DNA of 64,000 bases from Pseudomonadota bacterium (lineage in GTDB: Bacteria > Verrucomicrobiota > Verrucomicrobiia > Limisphaerales > SXTU01). Location of the stretch: positions 25,614-89,613 of the forward strand of contig RFVF01000009.1 in assembly GCA_009922615.1 (NCBI GenBank). The letters run 5' to 3'. This document shows, in pieces, positions 20,129 through 28,786 of the stretch. How positions within the stretch are numbered: position 1 is the stretch's first letter; the number at the start of each line of letters is the position of its first letter. Both the position numbers and the translations under genes were made by a program. The notes under the pieces are model-generated. The model saw only the letters and a list, made by a program, of their open reading frames with translations, ran no database searches and was not told the DNA's origin.

Positions 20129-21454
20129 TTAGCGTCTCCAGAAATGCGGTCCCGGCGTTGGCTGGTAGCGAATGTGCAGGTCGGGGGTGGCGAGCTGCGC
20201 GCCGTCGGCGTAGAGCGAGTCCACAGCGAAAAGCGTCATGCCGGTGGTGAGGTAGTTGCGCTCGATGGGCCAGGCGGTTTGGCCGGTCAGGACCATTTGC
20301 TCGATGTGATTTACCAGCGGGCCGAAGAAGCTGGCGAGCGTGGACATTGTCGGCGGCATGGGCAGAAACATCAGCGTGGAAAGCACGTCACCAGACTGCG
20401 TGAGGCCAGCGTAGGTGAAGTCGTTGAGCGCGGCGGTGTCGCGGCTGAAGGTGGTGCCGGTGCCGTTGAAGTGGAAGATGGTCGTGCGGAAGCCGTCGCG
20501 GTGCTCGAAGACGTAGGCAATCGCGAACGGGCTGACGCGTTTGAGATGTTCGATGCTTGGCTCGGCGAAGGTGTAGCTTGGCAAGGGCGCGAGCGTCTGG
20601 CTGCGGTTCAGCGCGGCGAGGCAGAGCTTGCGCGTGGACTCACGCTCGCCGAGCAAGCGCCAGACGGCGTCGTTCTTGAAGGCTTGAACGGACTTCACGC
20701 CGACTTCGCCGCCCGCCCGTCGTTCGCTCATGCACTGCGCGGTCTCGATGGTGTGGATGTCGTAATAGCCGTGGTGGCCGTAGCCCACACCGACGCTTTC
20801 GACGAGCGGCGTGCCGAGGGGAACTTCAACGGCCGGTATGCGCCACGTCACCGGAAGCGACGAGCCGGCCATGAGCGGGAAGCCGAGGCGCTGCGCGTCG
20901 CCGTAAGTCTCCTGCGCCTCACGCCAGTCCATCGCGAAGTGCTTGTCCTGAAAGACGGGCACGGAGGCGTTCGTGCGCTCGAAGGTTTTGACCACGTCCT
21001 TGAAGAAGCGGAAGCGCGGGTAGAGCGGCTGGCCCTTGGCGTCGCGCGGATAGTCGCCGTGCTCGCCGACAATGAGCACGCCGTCTACCGCGAGCCGCTT
21101 GGTGCCGAGCGTGAGGGCCTCGGCGATGGTTGGGCAAAGCCGCACGCCGTGGCGCTTGCTGCGCTCGCGGCTGGTGTCGGTCTCGGGGAACTGCTCGACA
21201 TAGAGGGAAACGAGTTCGAGCGGCGACGTGTGGTGTTCGCCGTGCCAGCCGTAGCCCTCGAGCAACCGGTCAACGAAGTGCTGCCCATGGGAGAACTTGC
21301 GGACGATGGTGGTGATGAGCGCGACGCGCTTGCGCTTGGCCGGATGACGATCGGCGGCCGAGCCCACCGACGGCAGGAGGGCGACGCCCGTCGCTCCGGT
21401 CAGCGCACCGGTGAACTGGCGGCGAGACCACGGATTGGGTTGGCGACTGGGCAC
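20129..21454 (-). CDS. Tat-signal protein of unknown function
   Basis: A 441-residue protein starting with GTG. The N-terminus has a twin-arginine leader ('SRRQFTGALTGATGVALLP'), so it should be exported folded. After the leader come a beta strand 'RVALITTIV' and a histidine-rich segment 'HGQHFVDRLLEGYGWHGEHH', which may hint at a dehydrogenase- or hydrolase-type fold of the kind annotated loosely as oxidoreductase in PVC genomes. I cannot name it. It is the first gene of an operon with its shorter paralogue and yacG. A 12-base perfect palindrome sits just upstream of the start. Confidence 0.75.
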   Translation of the reverse strand: MPSRQPNPWSRRQFTGALTGATGVALLPSVGSAADRHPAKRKRVALITTIVRKFSHGQHFVDRLLEGYGWHGEHHTSPLELVSLYVEQFPETDTSRERSKRHGVRLCPTIAEALTLGTKRLAVDGVLIVGEHGDYPRDAKGQPLYPRFRFFKDVVKTFERTNASVPVFQDKHFAMDWREAQETYGDAQRLGFPLMAGSSLPVTWRIPAVEVPLGTPLVESVGVGYGHHGYYDIHTIETAQCMSERRAGGEVGVKSVQAFKNDAVWRLLGERESTRKLCLAALNRSQTLAPLPSYTFAEPSIEHLKRVSPFAIAYVFEHRDGFRTTIFHFNGTGTTFSRDTAALNDFTYAGLTQSGDVLSTLMFLPMPPTMSTLASFFGPLVNHIEQMVLTGQTAWPIERNYLTTGMTLFAVDSLYADGAQLATPDLHIRYQPTPGPHFWRR

Positions 21455-21457
21455 GGA

Positions 21458-21469
21458 GGGTAATTACCC
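21458..21469. promoter_or_regulatory. GGGTAATTACCC palindrome, possible operator
   Basis: Perfect 12-base palindrome 3 bases upstream of the GTG start at 21454, in the 129-base divergent gap with aroQ. Its position would suit repression of the minus-strand operon. It is a single occurrence, so chance cannot be excluded. Confidence 0.3.
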
Positions 21470-21583
21470 GAGAGTCTGGGCGATGCCAACCGGAAACCCG
21501 CTGCTCCGCCAGTGTGGGTGAAGATAGAGGGCGGTGACTAAAGGTTCGACACCTCGCCCCCGCGCGATTAACCTCTCGACTCC

Positions 21584-22018
21584 ATGAACATCCTGTTCTT
21601 GAACGGCCCAAACTTGAATCTCCTAGGCCAGCGCCAGCCGGAGATCTACGGTCGCACAACCCTTGCTGACATTGAGGCCATGCTCCGCCAGCAAGCGGCC
21701 AAGGCGGGAGTGACAATGGATTTCCGCCAATCGAATACCGAAGGCGAGCTGGTGACTTGGGTTCAGCAGGCACGGGGAGCTTTTGACGTTATCGTCATTA
21801 ACGCCGCCGCCTACACCCATACCAGTGTCGCGCTGCGGGATGCCATATCGGCGGTGGCGGTTCCTACGATTGAGATTCACTTGTCGAACATTCATTCTCG
21901 GGAAGAGTTCCGGCACCGGTCACTTATCGCGGGCGTCTGCAAAGGCCAGATCGCTGGTTTTGGTGAAAACTCCTACTATTTGGCGCTTCAAGCCGCTTTA
22001 CAGTTAAAGTCAGCTTGA
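21584..22018 (+). CDS. aroQ: Type II 3-dehydroquinate dehydratase
   Basis: A 144-residue enzyme that dehydrates 3-dehydroquinate to 3-dehydroshikimate in the shikimate pathway. The family signature 'LNGPNLNLLGQRQPEIYG' begins at residue 6 and contains the catalytic tyrosine (Tyr22) and loop arginine (Arg17). 'INAAAYTHTSVALRDAI' and 'IEIHLSNIHSREEFR' supply the substrate-binding asparagine, histidine and arginine. Length is normal. It precedes accB and accC, an order also seen in E. coli and many other bacteria. Confidence 0.97.
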   Translation: MNILFLNGPNLNLLGQRQPEIYGRTTLADIEAMLRQQAAKAGVTMDFRQSNTEGELVTWVQQARGAFDVIVINAAAYTHTSVALRDAISAVAVPTIEIHLSNIHSREEFRHRSLIAGVCKGQIAGFGENSYYLALQAALQLKSA

Positions 22019-22082
22019 GGCCCGATTTTTCAAGAGATTAGGTTCAAGTTTAACCTGGCTTTTTTCCGTGGCGAATGTCCGC

Positions 22083-22111
22083 TTGACGCATTGGCGTGCG
22101 CTCTCTACGCT
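22083..22111 (+). promoter_or_regulatory. Putative sigma-70 promoter of accBC
   Basis: TTGACG (22083-22088) and TACGCT (22106-22111) separated by 17 bases, in the 201-base gap between aroQ and accB. The 5' leader would be about 100 bases. It is supported only by hexamer match and spacing; the rest of the gap shows nothing else. Confidence 0.5.
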
Positions 22112-22208
22112 CCGCCCCCACTGAAATGTTGCAGGCAGTCAGGCCGAGCCGAACTGTCCTTAACCTAGCATGAGCCGAAGCTCGCAAACCAACCTAAATC
22201 TCTCAACT

Positions 22209-22215
22209 GGGAGGA
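22209..22215 (+). promoter_or_regulatory. Ribosome-binding site deciding the accB GTG start
   Basis: GGGAGGA ends four bases before GTG 22220. It is one of the few strong Shine-Dalgarno sequences in this window and fixes the non-ATG start. Confidence 0.7.
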
Positions 22216-22219
22216 CCCT

Positions 22220-22672
22220 GTGGATCTAAAAGACATCAAAGCCATCATCGACTTGATGAAGAAGAACTCGATTTCGGAGTTCGAACTCGAGAAGCAGGAT
22301 TTCAAAGTCCGGCTCAAACGCGGCAGCCTTGGTGGCCAAGTAGCCTACGAGGATGGCCCAGTGATCCAGCAGGTGGCTCCTCCTGCCCCCGCAGCACTGG
22401 CAGCTCCGGTGGCCCCGGTTTCGGTTTCAACAGACGCTGAAATCAAGTCGCCCATGATTGGGACGTTTTATCGTTCGCCGTCACCCGAATCCGCCCCTTA
22501 CGTGGACATTGGTTCGGAAGTTGGCCCGGACACCGTCGTCTGCATCATCGAAGCCATGAAGGTGATGAACGAGATCAAGGCCGAGACCCGGGGTGTCATC
22601 ACCCAACTCGTCGCGGAAAACTCCAAGCCCGTCGAGTTCGGTCAACCGCTCTTCAAGATTCGTCCCCTCTAA
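22220..22672 (+). CDS. accB: Biotin carboxyl carrier protein of acetyl-CoA carboxylase
   Basis: A 150-residue carrier. N-terminal helix 'MDLKDIKAIIDLMKKN', a proline/alanine-rich linker (~residues 48-70) and a biotinyl domain with the biotin-accepting Lys114 in 'EAMKVMNEI'. The thumb region 'FYRSPSPE' is present as in AccB. It receives the carboxyl group from AccC and delivers it to carboxyltransferase AccAD, the first committed step of fatty acid synthesis. It starts with GTG behind a good Shine-Dalgarno site and is followed by accC after 27 bases. Confidence 0.97.
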   Translation: MDLKDIKAIIDLMKKNSISEFELEKQDFKVRLKRGSLGGQVAYEDGPVIQQVAPPAPAALAAPVAPVSVSTDAEIKSPMIGTFYRSPSPESAPYVDIGSEVGPDTVVCIIEAMKVMNEIKAETRGVITQLVAENSKPVEFGQPLFKIRPL

Positions 22673-22699
22673 TTCCGGCTTTACTCCGGACCCCACCCG

Positions 22700-24085
22700 A
22701 TGTTCGAGAAAGTCCTCATCGCCAACCGTGGCGAAATCGCCGTCCGCATTATCCGCGCCTGCAAGGAGCTGAACATTCGCACCGTGGCGGTTTACTCCGA
22801 GTCCGACGCCAATTCCATGCACGTGCAAATGGCCGACGAAGCCATCTGTATTGGTAAAGGACCGAGCAAGGATAGTTACCTCCGCATCGATCGCCTCATC
22901 AGCGCCGCAGAAATCGCCGACGTTGACGCCATCCATCCTGGTTACGGCTTCCTCTCTGAGAATGCTCATTTCGCCGATGTCTGCGAGAGCTGCAACATTC
23001 GCTTCATCGGGCCCAGCTCCCGGGCTATGAACGCGCTCGAGGACAAGCAAATCTCCCGTTCACTCGCCAAGAAAGCCGGCGTGCCTTTGCCGCCCGGCTC
23101 CGAAGGCATTATCGAAAACGAACAGGAAGCCCTCACGGTCGCCAAGCGCATTGGCTATCCCGTGATGATCAAGGCCGTCGCCGGTGGCGGTGGTCGCGGC
23201 ATGCGCGTCGCCCATAACGACATCTCGATGGTTAAAGGCTTCCACACTTGCCGTTCTGAGGCAGAAAAAGCCTTTGGCAACGCCGGCGTTTACATCGAGA
23301 AGTTCATCGAAAACCCCCACCACATCGAATTTCAGATCCTTGGTGACACGCGCGGCAACCTCATTCATCTCGGCGAGCGCGACTGCTCCATTCAACGCCG
23401 CAACCAGAAGCTCATCGAGGAATCCCCCTCTCCGCTTTTCGACCGCAAGGAATTCCGCGACCTCCGCAAGAAGATGGGCAAGGCCGCCCTCAAGATTGCC
23501 GAGGCGGCCAACTATACCAGCGCCGGCACCGTCGAATTCATCGTGGACGACCACGCGAACTACTACTTTCTGGAGATGAACAAGCGCATCCAGGTCGAGC
23601 ATCCCGTCACCGAGGAAATCACCGGCGTGGACCTGCTCAAGCAAATGATCATGATCGCCGCTGGCGAACAACTACGGATCAACCAGAGTGACATTACGGT
23701 TCGCGGCCACGCCATCGAGTGTCGCATCAATGCCGAAGACCCCTTCGACGACTTCCGCCCCTCGCCCGGCCGCATCGACATGTATTATGCACCCGGCGGT
23801 CCCGGCGTGCGCATCGACAGCCACGCCTACGCCGGCTACACGATCCCGCCGCATTACGATTCGATGATCGCCAAGCTCATCGTCTGGGGCAAAGACCGCC
23901 GCGAAGCCATGGAGCGCATGTCCCGCGCCCTCAGCGAATACATGATCACCGGTGTCAAAACCACCATTCCCTTCCAACAGGCGATTTTGCAGGACCCGAA
24001 CTTCCGGCGTGGTGTCTATTCCACCAACTTTATCGAGCAACTCTTAGGCGGCGGTCGTCGCGAGTTGATCGAAGAGAAGGCCTGA
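22700..24085 (+). CDS. accC: Biotin carboxylase subunit of acetyl-CoA carboxylase
   Basis: A 461-residue ATP-grasp enzyme that carboxylates AccB-bound biotin. It shows the N-terminal '[15 protein letters not shown]', the glycine-rich ATP loop '[13 protein letters not shown]', '[16 protein letters not shown]' and the catalytic stretch '[14 protein letters not shown]'. One position in the last motif reads MNKR where MNTR is more usual. Length and domain order are complete. Operon with accB. The following ~215 bases to the next gene hold no feature I can name. Confidence 0.97.
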   Translation: MFEKVLIANRGEIAVRIIRACKELNIRTVAVYSESDANSMHVQMADEAICIGKGPSKDSYLRIDRLISAAEIADVDAIHPGYGFLSENAHFADVCESCNIRFIGPSSRAMNALEDKQISRSLAKKAGVPLPPGSEGIIENEQEALTVAKRIGYPVMIKAVAGGGGRGMRVAHNDISMVKGFHTCRSEAEKAFGNAGVYIEKFIENPHHIEFQILGDTRGNLIHLGERDCSIQRRNQKLIEESPSPLFDRKEFRDLRKKMGKAALKIAEAANYTSAGTVEFIVDDHANYYFLEMNKRIQVEHPVTEEITGVDLLKQMIMIAAGEQLRINQSDITVRGHAIECRINAEDPFDDFRPSPGRIDMYYAPGGPGVRIDSHAYAGYTIPPHYDSMIAKLIVWGKDRREAMERMSRALSEYMITGVKTTIPFQQAILQDPNFRRGVYSTNFIEQLLGGGRRELIEEKA

Positions 24086-24301
24086 ACCGTTCGCTCTCAC
24101 AACGAAAGTTCCCGGCCGGCCACCCGTCCAGACCGGTATGTCTCGAAGGCCCGTCCCGGTCCTCATAGCTAAATCTTGCCAGTAAAAGCCCTCGGTGCCT
24201 GAGCCTGCGCTGGTCGCATTACCGACTGTTTCCTCCTTGCCGGATGGGTGTTGCCCCTACAATTTCACGGCGTGATCCAGCGCGTTCAACTCCGCAATTT
24301 C

Positions 24302-25381
24302 ATGGGTGCGCCCGCCCGCCGGCCCTGCGGCCCAGTGCTTTGGTTGCGCCGCTGGCCAATCGCCATTGCCTTCCTGATCGTCACGTTGGCTCACGCCGCC
24401 CAGTGCCCCGCCTGCACCGTCCCCGTCTTCCGCTACGGCTTGGATAACTGGCAGGCCGACGCCTACCGGATTGAGCTCCCCGCTGCTGCCATGCAGGACG
24501 GCAAGCTCGCCGACTTCTTCCGCAACCTCGGCACCGCGTTGCCCGTGAACTTGGAGGCCAAGCCCGGCACCGGCACGGAAGCGCGCCTGCTCTTCCCGCA
24601 TCCCGAGGAGGCGAAGTCACCCGTCGTCTGGACCGGCACGCTCACGCCCACAAGCCTCGCCGCGCTGACCGACTCGCCCGCGCGCAAGGAAATCGCCCGG
24701 CGCATTCTCGCTGGCGAGTCCGTCGTGTGGGTGCTCGCGGAATCGGGCAACCAGGCCGAGGACGACGCCATCGCCGCGCGCGTCGAGAAGCGGCTGCGCT
24801 ACCTGGAACAAGTCGCCATTCTCCCGCGCATTGACCCGAACGACCCCACCAGCAAGCTCGGCCCCGGCCCCGCGCTGCGCGTGAAGTTCTCCCGGCTGCG
24901 CGTTCCGCGTGCTGGCGATGAATCCATCCTCCTCAAAATGCTCGCCGGTCCGAAGCCCGCCGCTGAACTCGCCACCGGCCCGTGGCTCGCCGCCGTCTTT
25001 GGGCGCGGGCGCGTCCTCGGCGCATGGCCTGCCGCAGACTTCGGTGATGCGGAGCTTGAGGAAGCCAGCCTCTTTCTCCTCGGTGCGTGCTCCTGCCAGG
25101 TGAAACGCCAAAACCCCGGCTGGGACCTGCTGATGAATGTGAACTGGCCGGAGGAACTACAAGCCGCGGCAGAGAAGGCGAGTTCGCCTCCGTCCGGCAT
25201 CGCGAAGCCGCCCGCCGCCGTCCCGAAGAACAACCCGACCAACGAAGCACAGACCATCACCATCGCCAGCACGGCGGCTCTGGAGGCCACCTCGTCCGCG
25301 CCGGATTCCACGACACCTATGTGGCTGGGAGCGGTCGTCTGTGCCATCGTCGGCTTGTTCCTCTTTGCACGCCGCGGCTAG
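24302..25381 (+). CDS. Exported membrane-anchored protein with CxxC motif
   Basis: About 359 residues from ATG 24302, chosen over an upstream GTG because it gives a compact signal peptide ('IAIAFLIVTLAHAAQ'). Directly after cleavage lies CPAC, followed by 'RYGLDNWQADAYRIEL'. A second cysteine pair, 'GACSCQVK', lies near residue 275. A proline-rich linker leads to a single C-terminal membrane helix with a short arginine tail ('VVCAIVGLFLFARRG'). The chain thus faces the periplasm. The paired cysteines suggest redox or metal chemistry, but no known family is evident. It ends 13 bases before the binding-protein gene and is probably its operon partner. Confidence 0.7.
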   Translation: MGAPARRPCGPVLWLRRWPIAIAFLIVTLAHAAQCPACTVPVFRYGLDNWQADAYRIELPAAAMQDGKLADFFRNLGTALPVNLEAKPGTGTEARLLFPHPEEAKSPVVWTGTLTPTSLAALTDSPARKEIARRILAGESVVWVLAESGNQAEDDAIAARVEKRLRYLEQVAILPRIDPNDPTSKLGPGPALRVKFSRLRVPRAGDESILLKMLAGPKPAAELATGPWLAAVFGRGRVLGAWPAADFGDAELEEASLFLLGACSCQVKRQNPGWDLLMNVNWPEELQAAAEKASSPPSGIAKPPAAVPKNNPTNEAQTITIASTAALEATSSAPDSTTPMWLGAVVCAIVGLFLFARRG

Positions 25382-25394
25382 GCTTGCTGTGCAG

Positions 25395-26939
25395 ATGAAA
25401 AAACTCGCCGCCCTTCTCTTTGCCATTGCCGGGTTGTTTGCGGTGCTCGCGCTCTTGCAGCGTCGCGATGCCGCGCCGTCCACGGGCTCGGCTCGCGCCG
25501 CCGCGCTCACCGTCTATTGCGCCGCCGGGTTGAAGCAGCCCGTCGAAGCCATCGCGGCGAAGTATCGCGCGGATTTCGGCGTGGAGGTGCAGTTGCAATA
25601 CGGCCCCACCGGCGCGCTCATCAGCAACCTCCGCGTGGCCAAGCGCGGCGACCTCTTCATCGCCGCCGACGATGGCTCGGTCGCCGATGCGCGGAAGTTC
25701 GAGCTGGTCCGCGAAGTCCTGCCGCTCGTGCGCCAGCATCCCGTCATCGCCGTGCGCGCGGGCAACCCGAAGAATATCCACTCGCTCACTGACCTGCTCC
25801 GCGACGATGTGAAGCTTGCGCTGACCAACCCCGACGCCGCCAGCATCTCGCGCGTGTCCAAAGCCGCGCTCGGAGAGACTTGGAGCAAGCTGGCCGCCCG
25901 CGCCACGGTGATGAAGCCCGCCGTTACGGAAGTCGCCGCCGACCTGTCGCTCGGCACCGTTGACGCCGCCATCCTCTGGGATGCGACTGTCCCGCAGTTC
26001 AAAGGGCTACTTGCTGTGGAAGTTCCTGAGTTAAAAGACCGCGTCGAAAACGCCAGCGCTGCCGTGCTGGCTGTGTGTTCGCAGCCCGCCGCCGCGCTCA
26101 AGTTCGCGCGCTACTTGGCCGCGCCAGAAAAGGGCGGCGCGGTGTTCCAGTCGCACGGCTTCCAGCTCGCGGATGGCGACAAGTGGGCGGAGAAACCGGA
26201 GTTGATACTCTACAGCGGCGGCGTGAACCGGCTGGCAATCGAGAAGCTCCTGAAGCAATTCGCCGACCGCGAGGGCGTGAACGTCACCACTGTCTTCAAC
26301 GGCTGCGGCGTGCTCTGCGCTACGATGAAGACGATGGACTCCGCGACCTCGCCGCGTTTCCCGGACGCCTACTACGCGTGCGACTTGTGCTTCGTGCCGC
26401 CCGTGGCCGCGCAGTTCCCCGAGGCCTTCCTGCTGACCGAGACCGAGATCGGCATCGTGGTGCGCAAGGGCAACCCGAAGAACGTAAAGACTCTAGCCGA
26501 CCTCGCGCAGCCCGGCTTGAAGCTCGGCCTCTGCAACGCTGAGCAAAGCACACTCGGTTTCATGACGCGCGGGATGCTTAAGCAAACCGGCCTGCTCGAC
26601 TCGGTGCGCAAGAACGTCGTGGTCGAAGTGCCAACGGCCGACTTCCTCATTAACCAGATGCGCGCGGGCGGACTCGAAGCCGCCGTCGTCTATCGCGTGA
26701 ACGCCGCACCTCAGACGGAGCACCTCGAGTTCTTCCCCATCAAGCACGAGGGCGCGCGGGCGATCCAACCCTTCGCCGTCCGCGAGCGTTCGCCGAACCG
26801 CCAACTCGCGCGGCGACTGCTGGACACGCTCAAGGCGAACCGAGGTGAGTTCGAAGCCGCCGGTTTCCAATGGCGCGGCAACGAGCCGTCGCTCAAGAGC
26901 AAGGACATCAAGGTGCCGGAGTATCTGCTGGAGAAGTAG
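25395..26939 (+). CDS. Double-domain molybdate-type substrate-binding protein
   Basis: A 514-residue exported protein starting at ATG 25395 with a signal or anchor helix ('LAALLFAIAGLFAVLALL'). Two ModA-like binding domains follow in tandem: domain 1 from ~residue 40 ('LTVYCAAGLKQPVEAIA', 'RAGNPKNIHSLTDLL') and domain 2 from ~275 ('LILYSGGVNRLAIEKLL', 'RKGNPKNVKTLADLA'). Domain 2 carries four clustered cysteines (CGVLC and CDLC) not expected of ModA. No ABC permease or ATPase gene lies beside it. Ligand unknown; an oxyanion or metal is likely from the family. Confidence 0.85.
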   Translation: MKKLAALLFAIAGLFAVLALLQRRDAAPSTGSARAAALTVYCAAGLKQPVEAIAAKYRADFGVEVQLQYGPTGALISNLRVAKRGDLFIAADDGSVADARKFELVREVLPLVRQHPVIAVRAGNPKNIHSLTDLLRDDVKLALTNPDAASISRVSKAALGETWSKLAARATVMKPAVTEVAADLSLGTVDAAILWDATVPQFKGLLAVEVPELKDRVENASAAVLAVCSQPAAALKFARYLAAPEKGGAVFQSHGFQLADGDKWAEKPELILYSGGVNRLAIEKLLKQFADREGVNVTTVFNGCGVLCATMKTMDSATSPRFPDAYYACDLCFVPPVAAQFPEAFLLTETEIGIVVRKGNPKNVKTLADLAQPGLKLGLCNAEQSTLGFMTRGMLKQTGLLDSVRKNVVVEVPTADFLINQMRAGGLEAAVVYRVNAAPQTEHLEFFPIKHEGARAIQPFAVRERSPNRQLARRLLDTLKANRGEFEAAGFQWRGNEPSLKSKDIKVPEYLLEK

Positions 26940-27026
26940 GTCAGGCATCCCGCCTGACATCCATTTGAAAAGGCCCGCTTGAGCGGAATCTGAAAGTCGG
27001 AGGACAGGCGGGACGCGCTGTCCTAC
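26936..27026. repeat. GTAGG-CAGGC palindromic element between convergent genes
   Basis: Contains two small palindromes, GTCAGGCATCCCGCCTGAC (26940-26958) and AGGACAGG...GCTGTCCT (27001-27024). Each outer end reads TAG for the flanking gene: the stop of the plus-strand binding protein and the stop of the minus-strand amidohydrolase both lie in the element termini. A related copy is inside a yfhO gene at 43413-43523. It may double as a bidirectional terminator. Confidence 0.75.
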
Positions 27027-28768
27027 TTCACCTCCCAAACCACTTTCCCGCCCACCATCGTGAGCAGTGCCTTGGTCTGCGCGATCTTGTCCTCGGGGCA
27101 CGTGAGCAGGTCGGTGTCGAGCAGCGCGAGATCGGCGAGCTTGCCGGGTTCGAGCGAGCCGGTGCGGTCTTCTTTGAAGAGCAGCTTCGCGTTGTTGATG
27201 GTGTAGAAGCGCAGCGCCTGCTCGCGCGTGAGGGCTTCCTCGGGGTGCAACTGGCCGTCATACCACTTCGCCCGGCGCGTGATGGCGGTGGCCATACCGA
27301 GGAACGGGTTGTAGGGATTCACGCTGCGGAACGAGCCGATCTTCTGCATGTGGTCCGAGCCGCCGCCGACCACGCCGCCCGCCGCGAAGATGCTCCGCAG
27401 CGGCTGGAAGTAGCGCAGCCGGTCGTAGCCGAACTGCTTCGTCAGCGTGCGCGTGTCGAGGTAGAGCCACGCGGGCTGGATGTCCAAGACCACGCCGAGG
27501 CGCGCGGCGGTCTCGACGGCTTCCTTGCTCATGAAGTTGCTGTGCGTGACGCACGCGCGGGTCTGGCGGATGGGGAGGCCTTCCTTCGCCAACTCGTCGT
27601 AGACGTCGAGCAGCGTGTGGACCGCGCCGTCGCCGACGCTGTGCGCGGTGAATTGCAGGCCGCTCTCGACTGCGGTGCGGACCATCGGCTTGAGGCGGTC
27701 CTTCGGGATGAAGAGCACGCCGCGATACTGCGGGTCGGTGATGGAGTAAATCTCGCTCAAGCCCCACGGCTCCCTCATGTAGGCGCTGCCCGTGAGCATC
27801 CCGCCGTCGAGGAACATCTTGATGCCGATGATGCGGACCCAGTCGTCGTTCTCGGTGTGCAGCTTGTGCTTCGCCACGGCGCGGATGCTGTCCTGAATCT
27901 TCGCCAGCTCGCCGAGCGAGCCGACGCCTTGAGAGGAAAACACGCGGACGGTGAGCTGGCCGGCGTCGCGCAGCTTTGCGTAACCCTCGATGGCACCGAG
28001 GCTGGCGTTGCGGTCGGAGATGGTTGTAATGCCGACGGAGTTGTAGTCCTTGAAGAGCGCGACGAGCCGCTCCGTGCGCTGGGCCTCGGTGGCGCTGCGC
28101 GCGCCGGTGTTGCCGGTTTTGAAGTAGTTGCCCGCCGTGCGGAGTATGCCGGTGGGTTCGCCGTTGGCGTCCTTCTCAACCTTGCCCGGCACGCCGGCGG
28201 GAATCTGGAAATTACGGTCAATCTTGTTGAGGTGGAGCGCCAGCGTGTTGACCGAGGCGTCCGGGCCGGTCTGGAAGGCGACCGGGTGCTTCGGCGCAAC
28301 GGCGTCCAGCTCGGCGCGCGTGGGGTAACGCTGCTCCTTCAGGCGTGTGATGAAAATCTGCGAGGTCGTGATCCACTGGCCCTCCGGCGCGACGGCGGCG
28401 CGGGACTTGATGTAGGCGAGCACGTCCGCGATGGACTCCATCTCGGGCATTGTGTGGTCGAACTCATACATGCTCGCGCCGCTCGGGTGCGTGTGCGAGT
28501 CCATGAGGCCGGGGACGACGAGCTTGCCTTTCGCGTCCACGATGCGCGTGTTCGGCCCGGCGAGCTTGGCGATGTCGGCGTTGCTGCCGACGGCGAGGAT
28601 CTTGTCGCCGCGCACGGCGACGGCTTGCGCGAGGCTAAACTTCGCATCTATGGTGGCGACTTTGGCGTTGCGGACAATGAAGTCCGCCGGCTCGGCAGCG
28701 ACAGCAGCGAGCGCAAGAAGACTTGGCAGGGCGAAGGAAGAGGTGCGTCGAAACAAACGGCTGAACAT
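27023..28768 (-). CDS. YtcJ-like exported amidohydrolase
   Basis: A 581-residue metal-dependent hydrolase of the amidohydrolase-3/YtcJ type. ATG 28768 is chosen because it opens a signal peptide ('SFALPSLLALAAVAAEPA'). Metal-binding motifs are 'MDSHTHPSG' (HxH) near the N-terminus and a later 'GSDHMQKIG'. Family blocks 'GGMLTGSAYM' and 'GKLADLALLD' are present. The substrate is unknown; relatives act on N-substituted amides or amino acid derivatives. The divergent secreted-protein gene starts only 18 bases away. Confidence 0.9.
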   Translation of the reverse strand: MFSRLFRRTSSFALPSLLALAAVAAEPADFIVRNAKVATIDAKFSLAQAVAVRGDKILAVGSNADIAKLAGPNTRIVDAKGKLVVPGLMDSHTHPSGASMYEFDHTMPEMESIADVLAYIKSRAAVAPEGQWITTSQIFITRLKEQRYPTRAELDAVAPKHPVAFQTGPDASVNTLALHLNKIDRNFQIPAGVPGKVEKDANGEPTGILRTAGNYFKTGNTGARSATEAQRTERLVALFKDYNSVGITTISDRNASLGAIEGYAKLRDAGQLTVRVFSSQGVGSLGELAKIQDSIRAVAKHKLHTENDDWVRIIGIKMFLDGGMLTGSAYMREPWGLSEIYSITDPQYRGVLFIPKDRLKPMVRTAVESGLQFTAHSVGDGAVHTLLDVYDELAKEGLPIRQTRACVTHSNFMSKEAVETAARLGVVLDIQPAWLYLDTRTLTKQFGYDRLRYFQPLRSIFAAGGVVGGGSDHMQKIGSFRSVNPYNPFLGMATAITRRAKWYDGQLHPEEALTREQALRFYTINNAKLLFKEDRTGSLEPGKLADLALLDTDLLTCPEDKIAQTKALLTMVGGKVVWEVK

Positions 28769-28786
28769 GGTTTTGATACTGGCGAC

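Noticed and set aside
19910..21463. 517-codon plus-strand frame opposite the two unknown proteins
   Set aside because: The minus-strand frames have coupled starts and stops, a Tat leader and mutual homology; the plus frame has none of these.
24086..24301. tRNA or small RNA gene after accC
   Set aside because: No cloverleaf, CCA end or clear promoter-terminator pair could be seen.
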